This document shows positions 16,761 through 24,323 of a stretch of 39,771 nucleotides of DNA, in pieces (the first letter of the stretch is position 1; the number at the start of each line of letters is the position of its first letter). The notes beneath the pieces are model-generated. The model worked only from the letters and a program-made list of their open reading frames with translations. It was not told the DNA's origin and ran no database searches. This stretch comes from Bryobacterales bacterium (GTDB lineage: Bacteria; Acidobacteriota; Terriglobia; Bryobacterales; Bryobacteraceae), in assembly GCA_003135055.1 (NCBI GenBank), contig PLDF01000476.1, positions 1-39,771 on the forward strand, written 5' to 3'. A program made the translations under genes and the position numbers.

Positions 16761-17715
16761 ACCGCTCCAACTCGTCAAAGTGCGGCGATATCCAACGCGC
16801 CAAGGCCGCCCGCGCGGCATCCGAAGCCTCGAGCCGCTTACTCTCCCCGTCCGCCTGGAATCTCTGCCGCGGCCGCTTCGCGTCATGCAAAGCCACTGTC
16901 CGCATGCGCGCGATCTCATCGGGCGAAAACCCCACCCCGAAGCGCCGCGCGATGTTACCCCACACAGCCTCCGGCAATTGCGTGTAATTCACCAGCATCC
17001 CGCACTCGTCCATTCCCTGCGCTGCGCACTCGCAGATCCGTCCGATCACCCGCGCCGCATACTCCTCCGGACGCATGGAGACAACTTCATCCATGGGCGC
17101 ATCAATCGCGCGAAAGTCGGCGACGAATCCCGGAGACATGGCGGGCGCCGGTTCCCGCAGATGCGAAATCAGCACCTCCTCGGGATTCCGGTAGAGAAAT
17201 ATCCATGGCACGGAGGGAAACGCGCGCCGGATCGACGGTAAGGCCAGGACGGTCGGGCTATCGAATTTGATGAAATATCGCGTCTCCAGCCCGGACCGCT
17301 TTTGGCCCAGCGCGCTCACCATCCAGCGCAGCCATTCCGCTCTGGCCGCCTCCGGGATGGATTCCGCGCGCGCCAGCCGGTCAAGCGGACCGGCTTCGGA
17401 AATCACTACGTTTTCCGGCAACGCCGCCAGCATTTGCGAAACCAGCGTCGAGCCGCACCGCGACATGTGGAAGATGAAACCCGCCGGAGCCATCCCGGGA
17501 CTTGCCACGTACCACGAGCCCAATTCGGCTATGCGGGTACGGTGCGTGAACAAACGGTTGAATGGCCTACGCTGGGCCATCTCGATTGTGCCATCGAAAA
17601 ACGGATCGGTGAACCGTTCGCCGCCAAGCCAGCACCAGTCGACGAACGCTTCCCCGTCCCGAACTCCGCATCCATTCCAAACCAGACGGATCGGAACCCA
17701 TCCGTCACGCTTCAT
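16735..17715 (-). CDS. Sulfotransferase-family protein, coupled to a Nif11-like gene
   Basis: 326 residues from ATG 17715, chosen because it forms an ATGA overlap with the Nif11-like gene; the longer frame would read into that gene. After RDGWVPIRLVW and VDWCWLGGERFTDPFF comes PAGFIFHMSRCGSTLVSQML (SRCGST at 85-90), the loop that takes the place of the PAPS 5'-phosphate-binding loop in this Sulfotransfer_3-like group, then RYFIKFDSP and VPWIFLYRNPEEV (the 3'-phosphate region). It should transfer a sulfuryl group from PAPS to an unknown acceptor. It is a clear paralog of the C-terminal half of the fusion protein at 18302-19966 (shared RFT-PFF, SRCGSTL, R-LRW---ALGQ-R-G-ET). No signal peptide, so cytoplasmic. 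Confidence 0.9.
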   Translation of the reverse strand: MKRDGWVPIRLVWNGCGVRDGEAFVDWCWLGGERFTDPFFDGTIEMAQRRPFNRLFTHRTRIAELGSWYVASPGMAPAGFIFHMSRCGSTLVSQMLAALPENVVISEAGPLDRLARAESIPEAARAEWLRWMVSALGQKRSGLETRYFIKFDSPTVLALPSIRRAFPSVPWIFLYRNPEEVLISHLREPAPAMSPGFVADFRAIDAPMDEVVSMRPEEYAARVIGRICECAAQGMDECGMLVNYTQLPEAVWGNIARRFGVGFSPDEIARMRTVALHDAKRPRQRFQADGESKRLEASDAARAALARWISPHFDELERFRNAAGIP

Positions 17716-17918
17716 GGCACAAGCCACCGTTCGAGCCAAGCCCGCCGATTGGCGCGTGCGATCTCCTCGAGCTGCGCAACCGCGATTTCGAGGCCCCGGT
17801 CCCGTCCGAGAGCGATCACCAAGGCGAAAAGCTCCGCTTCCGTTTCGGCCGACGTCAAGACCCGCATCAGGCCGGAGTCCTCCATGACAATCCGGCGAAT
17901 TTCATCGAAATCGCTCAA
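17712..17918 (-). CDS. Small Nif11-like domain protein
   Basis: 68 residues (MSDFDEIRRIVMEDSG...). The pattern FDEIR, L-x3-L, ELFALVIALGRDRGLEI matches the Nif11 domain, best known as the leader part of some RiPP precursors. The copy here has no Gly-Gly or other cleavage motif, and the 18-residue tail (EIARANRRAWLERWLVP) has no Cys, Ser, Thr or Tyr, so it does not look like a normal precursor with a core to be sulfated. It aligns without gaps over more than 40 residues with an internal segment of the fusion protein encoded at 18902-19057. The stop overlaps the sulfotransferase start (ATGA), so the two proteins are made together. A role as carrier or docking subunit for the sulfotransferase is inferred. 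Confidence 0.75.
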   Translation of the reverse strand: MSDFDEIRRIVMEDSGLMRVLTSAETEAELFALVIALGRDRGLEIAVAQLEEIARANRRAWLERWLVP

Positions 17919-17979
17919 TTCCCCATGCTAACCCGGATTTCTCATCGACCGTTCGATGACAAATGCGGGCTAACCGGGG

Positions 17980-18174
17980 CTAACCGATACCGCGGTTCCG
18001 GCCAGCGTTTCGAAATATTGCAGATAAACCGGGGGGGCAGCCCGCTGTCTCGCGCGGGCCCCGGGATGCGGGGGACGAGCCTGATTCATTGGCGGCCAAT
18101 TCCTCAATGAGGCGCTTGATAAAGAGCTCGTCCGCAACGATGAGCGGGCGGCGAGGGCGGCGTGAGATTTGCAT
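17980..18174 (-). CDS. Possible small ORF upstream of the Nif11-like gene (tentative)
   Basis: 64 residues beginning MQISRRPRRPLIVADELF and with the helix-like IKRLIEELAANE. The first 45 codons have the high third-position G+C of real genes in this window; the last 15 do not. A start at 18210 is also possible. No family recognised. It ends 61 bp before the Nif11-like gene on the same strand. It could be a small precursor peptide for the neighbouring enzymes (one Cys, several Ser/Thr in the second half) or a remnant; evidence is weak. Confidence 0.25.
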   Translation of the reverse strand: MQISRRPRRPLIVADELFIKRLIEELAANESGSSPASRGPRETAGCPPGLSAIFRNAGRNRGIG

Positions 18175-18273
18175 GGCGACGCAATCCGGGGCCATTCCGG
18201 GCGATCCCAACCGGGGCGATCCGCCCGGCGTGCGGCGAATTTCCGCAAAACTACACTAGCATGGAGTGGAAGC

Positions 18274-18301
18274 GCTGGTTGACACACGCTGGTTGACACA
18301 C
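18274..18301 (+). repeat. Perfect 14-bp tandem duplication at the start of the fusion gene
   Basis: GCTGGTTGACACAC occurs twice back to back (18274-18287, 18288-18301), ending at the ATG (18302). Each copy contains TTGACA. Because 14 is not a multiple of 3, the duplication alters which upstream start codon (GTG 18266) is in frame with the gene. Confidence 0.9.
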
Positions 18302-19966
18302 ATGTTGAGCGGCTTGAAATTTCCGTTCCATTTCGACCGCGCGAGCCTCAAGCGAGACCTCGCCGCGGCGCGTCCCGAGGATTGGGCGCCACACTACAAC
18401 GCCGGCGACTACGGCGGTCAATGGCGCGGCGCCGCGCTGCGCTCGTCCACCGGCGCAAGCGCCGACCTGGCCGCCGGCGAGCGTACCGCCGCGCAATTTC
18501 GCGAAACGCCGCTGCTGGGGCGCTGTCCCTATTTCCGCGAAGCGCTGGCGGGGTTCGAATGCCCGCTGAAAGGCGCGCGGCTGTTGAGCCTTGCGCCTGG
18601 CTCCTTCATTCGCGAGCATACCGACCACGCGCTCGATTTCGAAGACGGCGAGATCCGCATCCACATTCCGATTGAAACCAACCCCGGCGTGGAGTTTTAC
18701 GTCCGCGGCGAGCGGCTGCTGCTGGAGGAAGGCGGCTGCTACTACGTCAATGTCAACCTGCCGCACCGCGTCAACAACCGCGGCGAGAGGGACCGCGTCC
18801 ACCTGGTGATCGACGCCGAGGTGAACGATTGGGTGCGCGCCCTATTTCGCCGGGGCGGCGCCGAGGGCTGGCATATTCCGCGCTGCTCGCTGCCGGCGCG
18901 CGGCTTCGACGAATTTCGCGCGCACGCGCTTGCCACGCCCGCGCTTGCGGACAAACTGCCCGCCATCCCGGAGCGCTCGCAGTTCGCGCCCGCCATGCTC
19001 GAGTTGGGCCGCGAGTTGGGCTTCGACTTCACGTTGGGCGACGCCGAAAACGGCGCGCGCCATCCGCTGGCGTGGCACGGGGATCTGCGGGGATGGACGC
19101 CCGCCAAGGTCTTCTTCCGCGATGCGCGCCCCTTCGCCGAATGGATCTTCACCGGCGATCGCCGCTTCACCGAGCCATTCTTCGGCGATAGCCTCGAGGC
19201 CGCGCTTCGTAGCCCATTTGCGGCGTTTTTCCGGCGCGAGACGCCGCTCGAAGACGCCGCCGTCGTGGAAGCTCTGCCTCCCGCCGGGTTTCTGTTTCAC
19301 GTCTCGCGCTGCGGCTCCACGCTGGCAACGCAGATGTTCGCCGCGCTGGAGCGGACGGTGGTGGTAGCCGAGGCGCCGGCGATCGACGATGTGATCCAGG
19401 CGCGGCTCGACCGGCCGGATCTTTCCGCCGCGGAGCACGTGCGGTGGCTGCGCTGGATTATCGCGGCGCTGGGACAGAGGCGCACCGGCCGGGAAACGCA
19501 CTATATCGTCAAGCTGGATTCCTGGCACATTCACGATCTGCCTCTGATCCGCGCGGCCTTCCCCGAAACTCCCTGGATTTTTCTTGAGAGGGAGTCCGCC
19601 GAAGTAGAAGCGTCGCAGGAGCGCAGCCCAGGTATGCACGGCGCGCCTGGCGCGATGGATCCGCGCATTTTGCGCATGAAATTCGAGGACATCACGAGTC
19701 TCTCGCGGCAGGAATGGCGGCGCCGCGTCATCGGCGGGTACTTGCAAGCGGCAGAGCCGTTTCGCAACAACTTTCGCGACAACTATCGCGACAGCTTTCG
19801 CACACATCCCGCGGGGCTGTTTCTGAATTACAGGGACTTGCCCGGCGCCATCTGGGAGCACGCCGCTCCCCATTTTGGTCTGGAACTATCGGCGGACGAG
19901 CGCGAGCTTATGTACGCCGCCGCGCGGTTCGATTCCAAACAGCCGGGAATTCCGTACAAAAACTAA
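18302..19966 (+). CDS. Fusion: aspartyl/asparaginyl beta-hydroxylase - Nif11-like module - sulfotransferase
   Basis: 554 residues from ATG 18302 (GTG 18266 would add 12 residues). Residues about 10-180 are an AspH-type 2-oxoglutarate/Fe(II) hydroxylase: DWAPHYN, LAPGSFIREHTD (His106), EIRIHIP, VNLPHRVNN (His155) and DRVHLVID (Arg165, 2-oxoglutarate). Residues about 201-252 (GFDEFRAHALATPALADKL..., LGRELGFDFT) form a Nif11-like module. Residues 265-554 are a sulfotransferase: RFTEPFF, FLFHVSRCGSTLATQ (SRCGST 335-340), HYIVKLDS, PWIFLERESAEV. It should hydroxylate and sulfate, perhaps the same substrate, at one protein. The sulfotransferase half is paralogous to the separate gene at 16735, and the Nif11-like part to the mini-gene at 17712. 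Divergent from that pair. No signal peptide. Confidence 0.88.
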   Translation: MLSGLKFPFHFDRASLKRDLAAARPEDWAPHYNAGDYGGQWRGAALRSSTGASADLAAGERTAAQFRETPLLGRCPYFREALAGFECPLKGARLLSLAPGSFIREHTDHALDFEDGEIRIHIPIETNPGVEFYVRGERLLLEEGGCYYVNVNLPHRVNNRGERDRVHLVIDAEVNDWVRALFRRGGAEGWHIPRCSLPARGFDEFRAHALATPALADKLPAIPERSQFAPAMLELGRELGFDFTLGDAENGARHPLAWHGDLRGWTPAKVFFRDARPFAEWIFTGDRRFTEPFFGDSLEAALRSPFAAFFRRETPLEDAAVVEALPPAGFLFHVSRCGSTLATQMFAALERTVVVAEAPAIDDVIQARLDRPDLSAAEHVRWLRWIIAALGQRRTGRETHYIVKLDSWHIHDLPLIRAAFPETPWIFLERESAEVEASQERSPGMHGAPGAMDPRILRMKFEDITSLSRQEWRRRVIGGYLQAAEPFRNNFRDNYRDSFRTHPAGLFLNYRDLPGAIWEHAAPHFGLELSADERELMYAAARFDSKQPGIPYKN

Positions 19967-20228
19967 ACTCGAAGTAAAGCCAGTACCGTTCCCCTGACGC
20001 AACGGCGCCTGGCACATGGGATTTATGCTTAGCGCGCGGTTGCGGGTCGCCATCCGCCAGCCATTCGGAAAGCAGTGCGCGCATGCGGGCCTTGAATGCG
20101 CTCGCATCCGCGAAATCGAAAACGCGCAATCCGTCAGGCCTGCGCGCCGCCTCGCGAAACTCGCCGGCGCCGGCTTGCAGCGGCTGGCCGGCGGCCAGTT
20201 GCTTGAGGAAGACGACCACTTCCTTCAT
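19908..20228 (-). pseudogene. Possible gene remnant of unknown function
   Basis: A frame starting MKEVVVFLKQLAAGQPLQAG with strong third-position G+C for about 75 codons (to about 20000), then a tail antisense to the end of the fusion gene. No family recognised. The other strand of the same DNA is read as the N-terminus of a longer frame that runs into the DNRLRE remnant, but with poorer composition. Probably the preserved start of a gene whose 3' part was lost. Confidence 0.3.
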
Positions 20229-20239
20229 TTCCAGATTGG

Positions 20240-20709
20240 GATCGGCCTGGCGCCGGCGGGATTGACCTCGGCGCAAATCCGGAAGGCGACCTTGACGCTG
20301 TTCCTGGACCACGTGAACTCGGCCGGCTCGATCAATGTCGATACGGTGAGCGCTTCCACGCCTTGGGGTGAGTTGACCGTCACGGGAAACTCCGGGATAT
20401 CGCCCGGCGTCGCGGTGAACACGGCGGTGACGACCAATACGGCCGATACGTTTGTCTCGATGGATGCGACGTCGGCGGTGCAGGGCTGGATAACGACCCC
20501 GAGCTCGAACAACGGCTTCATGCTTCAGGCGAATGGAACTACCAGCGTTCAGTTCGACCGTAAGGAGAACACGACCACCAGCCACCCGGCGATGCTGACG
20601 ATCGTGCTGGTGAGCGTTGGGCCGACGGGCGCGACGGGCAGCATCGGAACCAATGGCAGTAACGGCGCGACTGGCGCAACGGGGCCGACGGGCGTGGCGG
20701 GAACGACGG
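20240..20709 (+). pseudogene. Truncated second copy of the DNRLRE-collagen gene
   Basis: From about 20252 the DNA is highly similar to 13685-14135 (AGLTSAQIRKATLTLFLDHV, DATSAVQGWITTPSSNNGF, then VGPTGATGSIGTNG). The signal peptide and the first 60 residues are absent, and the coding similarity stops abruptly at 20709, a few triplets into the collagen part, where dispersed repeat R1 begins. The similarity to the intact gene is near-identical in places, so the duplication is not old. The ATG at 20016 that opens the same frame lies in unrelated DNA. No in-frame stop up to the break, but both ends are missing. Confidence 0.82.
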
Positions 20710-20808
20710 GGGTGCTTAAACGTTTTCGGGATTTCCTCGCTCGGCCGCGGCTCTGTCTCGGCTGCGTGTGTCAGCAAATAGTTACGGAGCCCCGACCGTA
20801 AGGGAGCG
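20710..20808. repeat. Dispersed repeat R1, complete copy
   Basis: Starts with GGGTGCTTAAACG (20710-20722), the same 13 bases that open the copy at 33781, then a 66-bp core (20743-20808) whose ends are imperfect inverted repeats (CCGCGGCTCTG ... CGGAGCC, and CGCTC ... GAGCG). The core matches 33819-33893 in the opposite orientation. Structure resembles a REP/MITE-like element. It marks the exact end of the truncated DNRLRE gene. Confidence 0.72.
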
Positions 20809-21517
20809 ATTTTTCGCAAGAGCGCAAGACCACCCGGTCGCGGTATTGGCATTGAGCGGATTAACGGGTCTCGGCTGCTCGAATCACGATGGGTTATTGC
20901 GAGCCATGCGCCGGCGTCTCACGGTTTTCACTATTTCGCCGGCGAGGGAGGGGCCATCTTCAGTTCTTGTGCATGCCGGTATTTGCGCGCATCTTGTACA
21001 ACCACACTTTGCGGGCGTGGAGGAAACAGTTCGGACGGGAACGACGGCATCCCCATCGGCTTCGACGGTTCTGCATTCGGCGGCAGGCCTCTGGCAGCAA
21101 CTGTGGACCGGGCGGGATAACTTCAGCGGAACCGGCGAGTGATTCGGCCGGGCTGAAGCTCACCACGTTGTCGGCGGACCCGTCGACGGCGATTCTGCCA
21201 TAAGTGCGGGCTCGCTTTGACGCAAGGAGCGAGGGGCCAATGCATCGCCCGTCGCTCCGCAAAGCTGCCGCGGCAGACGAAGCTTTATGATCGGCCTGTT
21301 TGGCCGCATCCGGTAGGACGACCACCTGCGATTCCTGCCGGAACCGGCCGCAGTCAGTTGGCTGCGGGCCCAGCTTCCCTGGCCGATAAGCAGGGCTTCG
21401 ACACTTAAGGATCGAAGCGTCCCGGTACGGTGCTGAGAGTCCGCGAGTTCTTTTCGAGACAGACAAAGGCCGCCGGGGGCTGGGCCGGAACCTACGCTAA
21501 ACGGCTGCCGGAAAAGC

Positions 21518-21579
21518 GCGTTCACACGATTGCGAACGCTGCACGCATTAGTGCGCGCATGAGTGCGAGCGCCACGTCC
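21518..21579 (+). repeat. Dispersed repeat R2, copy 1
   Basis: Hairpin GCGTTC ... GAACGC followed by CTGCACGCATTAGTGCGCGC and ...GCGCCACG. Related copies are at 23606-23648 (same strand) and 29177-29236 (opposite strand); all lie between genes. Confidence 0.7.
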
Positions 21580-21587
21580 TAATACTA

Positions 21588-21593
21588 TACAAT
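21588..21593 (+). promoter_or_regulatory. -10 element directly before the YwaF-like gene
   Basis: TACAAT ends 6 nt before the GTG start at 21600, placing the expected transcription start on the first base of the start codon. It lies in TAATACTATACAAT, which again contains ACTATAC as at 7182 and 11260. Confidence 0.45.
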
Positions 21594-21599
21594 CGCTGA

Positions 21600-22277
21600 G
21601 TGCCGCTGTTCGGACCGCTCCATCTTTCGCTCATCGCATCCATTGCGCTCGCGGCCATCGCGCTCCCGATGCTGTGCCGCGCCCGGCGCATTCCGCACAA
21701 ATTCACGCGTCTCGCTCTCGGCTTCGGACTGGCGGCCAATGAGCTGGTCTGGTGGTGGTTCCGCTATTCGCATGAAGGCGTCCATGCCTCGAACCTCCCG
21801 CTGCAGCTTTGCGATCTCACCGTCTGGGCCTCCGTGGCGGCCTGCCTGACGCTTGCGCCCCGCGTCGTGGAATTCGCTTACTTCGCGGGCTTGGCCGGCG
21901 CTGGCATGGCGGTGGTGACGCCCGATCTGTGGTCGCCCTGGCCCTCCTATCCGGCCATCTATTTCTTCCTCGGCCATGGAGGCATCGTGATCGCCGTCTG
22001 CACGCTGGTATTTGGCAGGCTCTCGGCCCTGCGCCCGGGCGCGGTCTGGCGCGCCTTTGGATGGCTGGTGGCGTATGCCGGGGCGCTGGGAGCATTCGAT
22101 GCGATCACCGGCGCCGACTACATGTTCCTGTGCCGTAAGCCGAAGAACGCCTCCTTGCTGGACGCACTGGGGCCCTGGCCCATCTATCTGATTTGGACCG
22201 CCGTGGTGGCGCTGGCCCTGTTCTGGGCGCTCTGGCTCCCCGTACTCCCGGTGGCTCGCAACAGCGCTTCCGGCTGA
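21600..22277 (+). CDS. TIGR02206/YwaF-type integral membrane protein
   Basis: 225 residues from GTG 21600. Six to seven hydrophobic segments; the pattern LFGPLHLSLI at the N-terminus, LPLQLCDLTVWAS in the middle, GHGGIVIAV and LGPWPIYL near the end matches the TIGR02206 (YwaF) family, conserved membrane proteins of unknown function distantly related to TMEM164. The Cys in LQLCD and the His in GHGG are the family's conserved polar residues within the membrane. Followed 73 bp later by a zinc-ribbon membrane protein gene on the same strand, perhaps in one transcript. Confidence 0.88.
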   Translation: MPLFGPLHLSLIASIALAAIALPMLCRARRIPHKFTRLALGFGLAANELVWWWFRYSHEGVHASNLPLQLCDLTVWASVAACLTLAPRVVEFAYFAGLAGAGMAVVTPDLWSPWPSYPAIYFFLGHGGIVIAVCTLVFGRLSALRPGAVWRAFGWLVAYAGALGAFDAITGADYMFLCRKPKNASLLDALGPWPIYLIWTAVVALALFWALWLPVLPVARNSASG

Positions 22278-22350
22278 AATCCGCCGCGACTTTGGAACGA
22301 AATCCGGGAACAAAATCCGCGCCCGCCGCGTAGGTCCATCAGGAGCTACC

Positions 22351-22821
22351 ATGTACTGCGACAGTTGCGGCGTCAAAATGCAGAACTACCAGCGGTATTG
22401 CCCGGCGTGCGGCAAGGCGGCCGCGGCCATCCCGCTCATGCCCACGCAAGGCAGGATTGCCGGCCACCTGCGCCTGCTGGGTATTCTGTGGCTTGCGGTC
22501 TCGGCGCTCTCCATTATTCCCGCGTTCGTCCTGCTGACGTTTTTCCGCCCCGGCGTGTATGAATTCGCCGAAATGCCGGGTTTTGTCCACCACCTGCTGC
22601 AATTCATCGGAATGCTGCTGCTGGGCAGCGCGGTCCTTGGCATCATCACCGGTTGGGGACTGCTGGAACGCCAGCCTTGGGCGCGCATGCTGGCGATTGT
22701 GCTTGGCTGCTGCAGCCTGATGAATACGCCTTTCGGAACGGCGCTCGGCGTCTACACGCTTTGGACCCTGCTGCCGGCGAGGTCCGAGGAAGAATACCGC
22801 CAGTTGGCGCGCGTGGCCTAG
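22351..22821 (+). CDS. Zinc-ribbon membrane protein
   Basis: 156 residues. The N-terminus MYCDSCGVKM...YCPACGK (two CxxC pairs, residues 3-6 and 17-20) is a zinc ribbon. It is followed by three hydrophobic helices (about 40-66, 83-104, 112-135). This arrangement, a cytosolic zinc ribbon on a small membrane protein, is common and not functionally defined. The start is preceded by CAGGAG about 8 nt upstream. Confidence 0.87.
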   Translation: MYCDSCGVKMQNYQRYCPACGKAAAAIPLMPTQGRIAGHLRLLGILWLAVSALSIIPAFVLLTFFRPGVYEFAEMPGFVHHLLQFIGMLLLGSAVLGIITGWGLLERQPWARMLAIVLGCCSLMNTPFGTALGVYTLWTLLPARSEEEYRQLARVA

Positions 22822-22830
22822 CGCCGGCCC

Positions 22831-22956
22831 TTAGCGCGCGGCCCGGGCCTCGGGTGGCACCGCCATCGCCCGGAATTCGATGGTGGCGCCGCCGGGCATC
22901 GCCGGGAGATCCGCTCCCAGCGTGCCGCAGGCCCTGAGCGGCTCGAAACAAATCGC
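22831..22956 (-). pseudogene. C-terminal scrap resembling a RidA/YjgF protein
   Basis: Minus-strand frame ending in TAA at 22833-22831 reads ... EPLRACGTLGADLP, MPGGATIEFRAMAVPPEA. The spacing of Leu-Gly-Ala, Pro-Gly-Ala and IEF-A-AV resembles the last strands of RidA-family deaminases. No upstream part is present; the frame meets the NuoI promoter region within 50 bp. A short remnant at best. Confidence 0.3.
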
Positions 22957-23022
22957 ACATGGCAGGGCATGGCCCCACCCCACCCATTCGCGCTCGCTCT
23001 GACGCTAGAATGAAAGAGAACC

Positions 23023-23520
23023 ATGCTTAAGAAAATCGACGTTCGCAGCACAGTGGCCGCAATCGCCAAAGGGATGGGCGTCACCTTCAAGGAGATGATG
23101 TCTCCCACGGTGACCGAATATTACCCCGAGGAGCCCGCCAAATTCGAAGAGCGTTTCCGCGGCGCCCACGTGCTGCAGCGCGACGAAAACGGCATGGAAA
23201 AATGCGTTGCCTGTTTCCTCTGCGCGGCCAACTGCCCCGCGAACTGCATCTATATCGAAGCGGCTGAGAACACCGACAAGCTTCGCATATCGGGCGGCGA
23301 GCGCTACGCCAAGGTCTATAACATCGATTACAACCGCTGTATCTTCTGCGGATATTGCGTGGAGGCTTGCCCCACCGACGCCATCACTCACGGCCACGGC
23401 TTCGAAATTGCCAGCTACAACACGTCCACGCTGATCAAGCGCAAGGAGGACATGCTGGCTCCCATCCCGGCCGGCGCCAAGGCCCCCGTGATGGAGCCGG
23501 AGCACGCCGGAGCGCACTAA
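23023..23520 (+). CDS. nuoI: NADH-quinone oxidoreductase subunit I (2x4Fe-4S)
   Basis: 165 residues. Two ferredoxin-type motifs: Cys61, 64, 67, 71 (CVACFLCAANCP) and Cys106, 109, 112, 116 (CIFCGYCVEACP), binding the N6a and N6b clusters of complex I. The N-terminal helix (GMGVTFKEMMSPTVTEYYPEEP) and ENGMEKCVACFLC are typical of NuoI rather than of free ferredoxins. It passes electrons within the peripheral arm at the inner membrane. No other nuo gene is beside it: the neighbours are a zinc-ribbon protein and CysE, so it is an isolated copy. TAGAAT at 23006-23011 would give a leader of only about 5 nt. Confidence 0.9.
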   Translation: MLKKIDVRSTVAAIAKGMGVTFKEMMSPTVTEYYPEEPAKFEERFRGAHVLQRDENGMEKCVACFLCAANCPANCIYIEAAENTDKLRISGGERYAKVYNIDYNRCIFCGYCVEACPTDAITHGHGFEIASYNTSTLIKRKEDMLAPIPAGAKAPVMEPEHAGAH

Positions 23521-23605
23521 CAGTCGTGGCGCACGGGGTGCCCTCTGGGCCCGCGCGACCAGCGTTCACACTCGTGGGAACGCAGGGTTCCGGCCGGGGA
23601 AGGAC

Positions 23606-23648
23606 GCGTTCGCACGAGCGCTGCACGCGATAGTGCGTGCGCCACATC
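23606..23648 (+). repeat. Dispersed repeat R2, copy 2
   Basis: GCGTTCGCACGAGCGCTGCA and the following ...GCGATAGTGCGTGCGCCACATC parallel the copy at 21518. An additional hairpin half (GCGTTC ... GAACGC) lies at about 23562-23583, just after the nuoI stop, so the whole nuoI-cysE gap is made of R2 material. Confidence 0.62.
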
Positions 23649-23663
23649 ATGTAGGGACACGGA

Positions 23664-24323
23664 ATGTTTCGGGCTATCAGGGAACAGATCGATACCATCT
23701 TCCGGGAGGACCCGGCGGCCAAGAGCGTGGTCGAGGTGGTGCTCTGCTATCCCGGCTTCCACGCCATCCTGGCGCACCGCTTCGCTCACTGGCTCAATGG
23801 TCTTGGCATACCGCTGCTGCCGCGGGTGATTTCGCAGTTCTCGCGCTTCCTGACGGGAATTGAGATCCACCCCGGCGCCACCATCGGGCGCCGCTTCTTT
23901 ATCGATCACGGCGCGGGCGTGGTGATCGGAGAAACGTCGGAGATCGGCGACGACGTGCTGGTCTATCAGGGCGTCACGCTGGGCGGCACCGGCGCCGAAA
24001 AGGGCAAGCGCCATCCCACGATCGGCAACCGGGTGGTGATCGGTACCGGCGCCAAGGTGTTGGGCAATATCCGCATCGGCGACAACGTCAAGATTGGCGC
24101 GGGCTCGGTGGTGGTGCATCCGGCGCCGGACAATTCGACGGTGGTGGGCATCCCCGGCCGCGTGGTGCGCGTGCGGCCGGAAGGCGGTCCGCTGGAGCAC
24201 GGCCGGCTGCCCGACCCCGAAGGCCAGGCCATCGACGATCTGGCGCGGCGCGTTGCCGAACTGGAAGAGGCGGTGCAAAGGCTGGCGGCGGAGCGGGCGG
24301 TGGAGCGGGCGGTGGAGGGGTAG
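23664..24323 (+). CDS. cysE: Serine O-acetyltransferase
   Basis: 219 residues. Makes O-acetylserine from serine and acetyl-CoA, the first step of cysteine synthesis. The N-terminal helices (IFREDPAAKSVVEVVLCYPGFHAILAHRFAHWL) and the left-handed beta-helix (IEIHPGATIGRRFFIDHGAGVVIGE..., VTLGGTG, KRHPTIGNRVVIGTGAKVLG) match the bacterial EpsC/CysE short form; the catalytic Asp-His pair is within FFIDHG and the HP of GKRHP contacts the acceptor. The C-terminal 40 residues form a charged helix (LARRVAELEEAVQRLAAERAVERAV), likely coiled coil. It is a stand-alone gene; no cysK is near. Confidence 0.92.
   Translation: MFRAIREQIDTIFREDPAAKSVVEVVLCYPGFHAILAHRFAHWLNGLGIPLLPRVISQFSRFLTGIEIHPGATIGRRFFIDHGAGVVIGETSEIGDDVLVYQGVTLGGTGAEKGKRHPTIGNRVVIGTGAKVLGNIRIGDNVKIGAGSVVVHPAPDNSTVVGIPGRVVRVRPEGGPLEHGRLPDPEGQAIDDLARRVAELEEAVQRLAAERAVERAVEG

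Larger units (their letters stand above)
20809..21599. other. Gene-poor, apparently decayed region
   Basis: No frame on either strand has convincing protein-like composition or a recognisable family. A stretch near 21020-21120 (plus strand, ... GNDGIPIGFDGSAFGG ...) has a coding-like third-position bias but no start and an early stop, and may be a scrap of a secreted protein. The right end holds repeat R2 (21518-21579) and a promoter. Confidence 0.4.

Noticed and set aside
20016..20250. N-terminal extension of the DNRLRE remnant
   Set aside because: The upstream 75 codons have no similarity to the intact gene and read better on the other strand, so this is a chance in-frame join and not a novel fusion.
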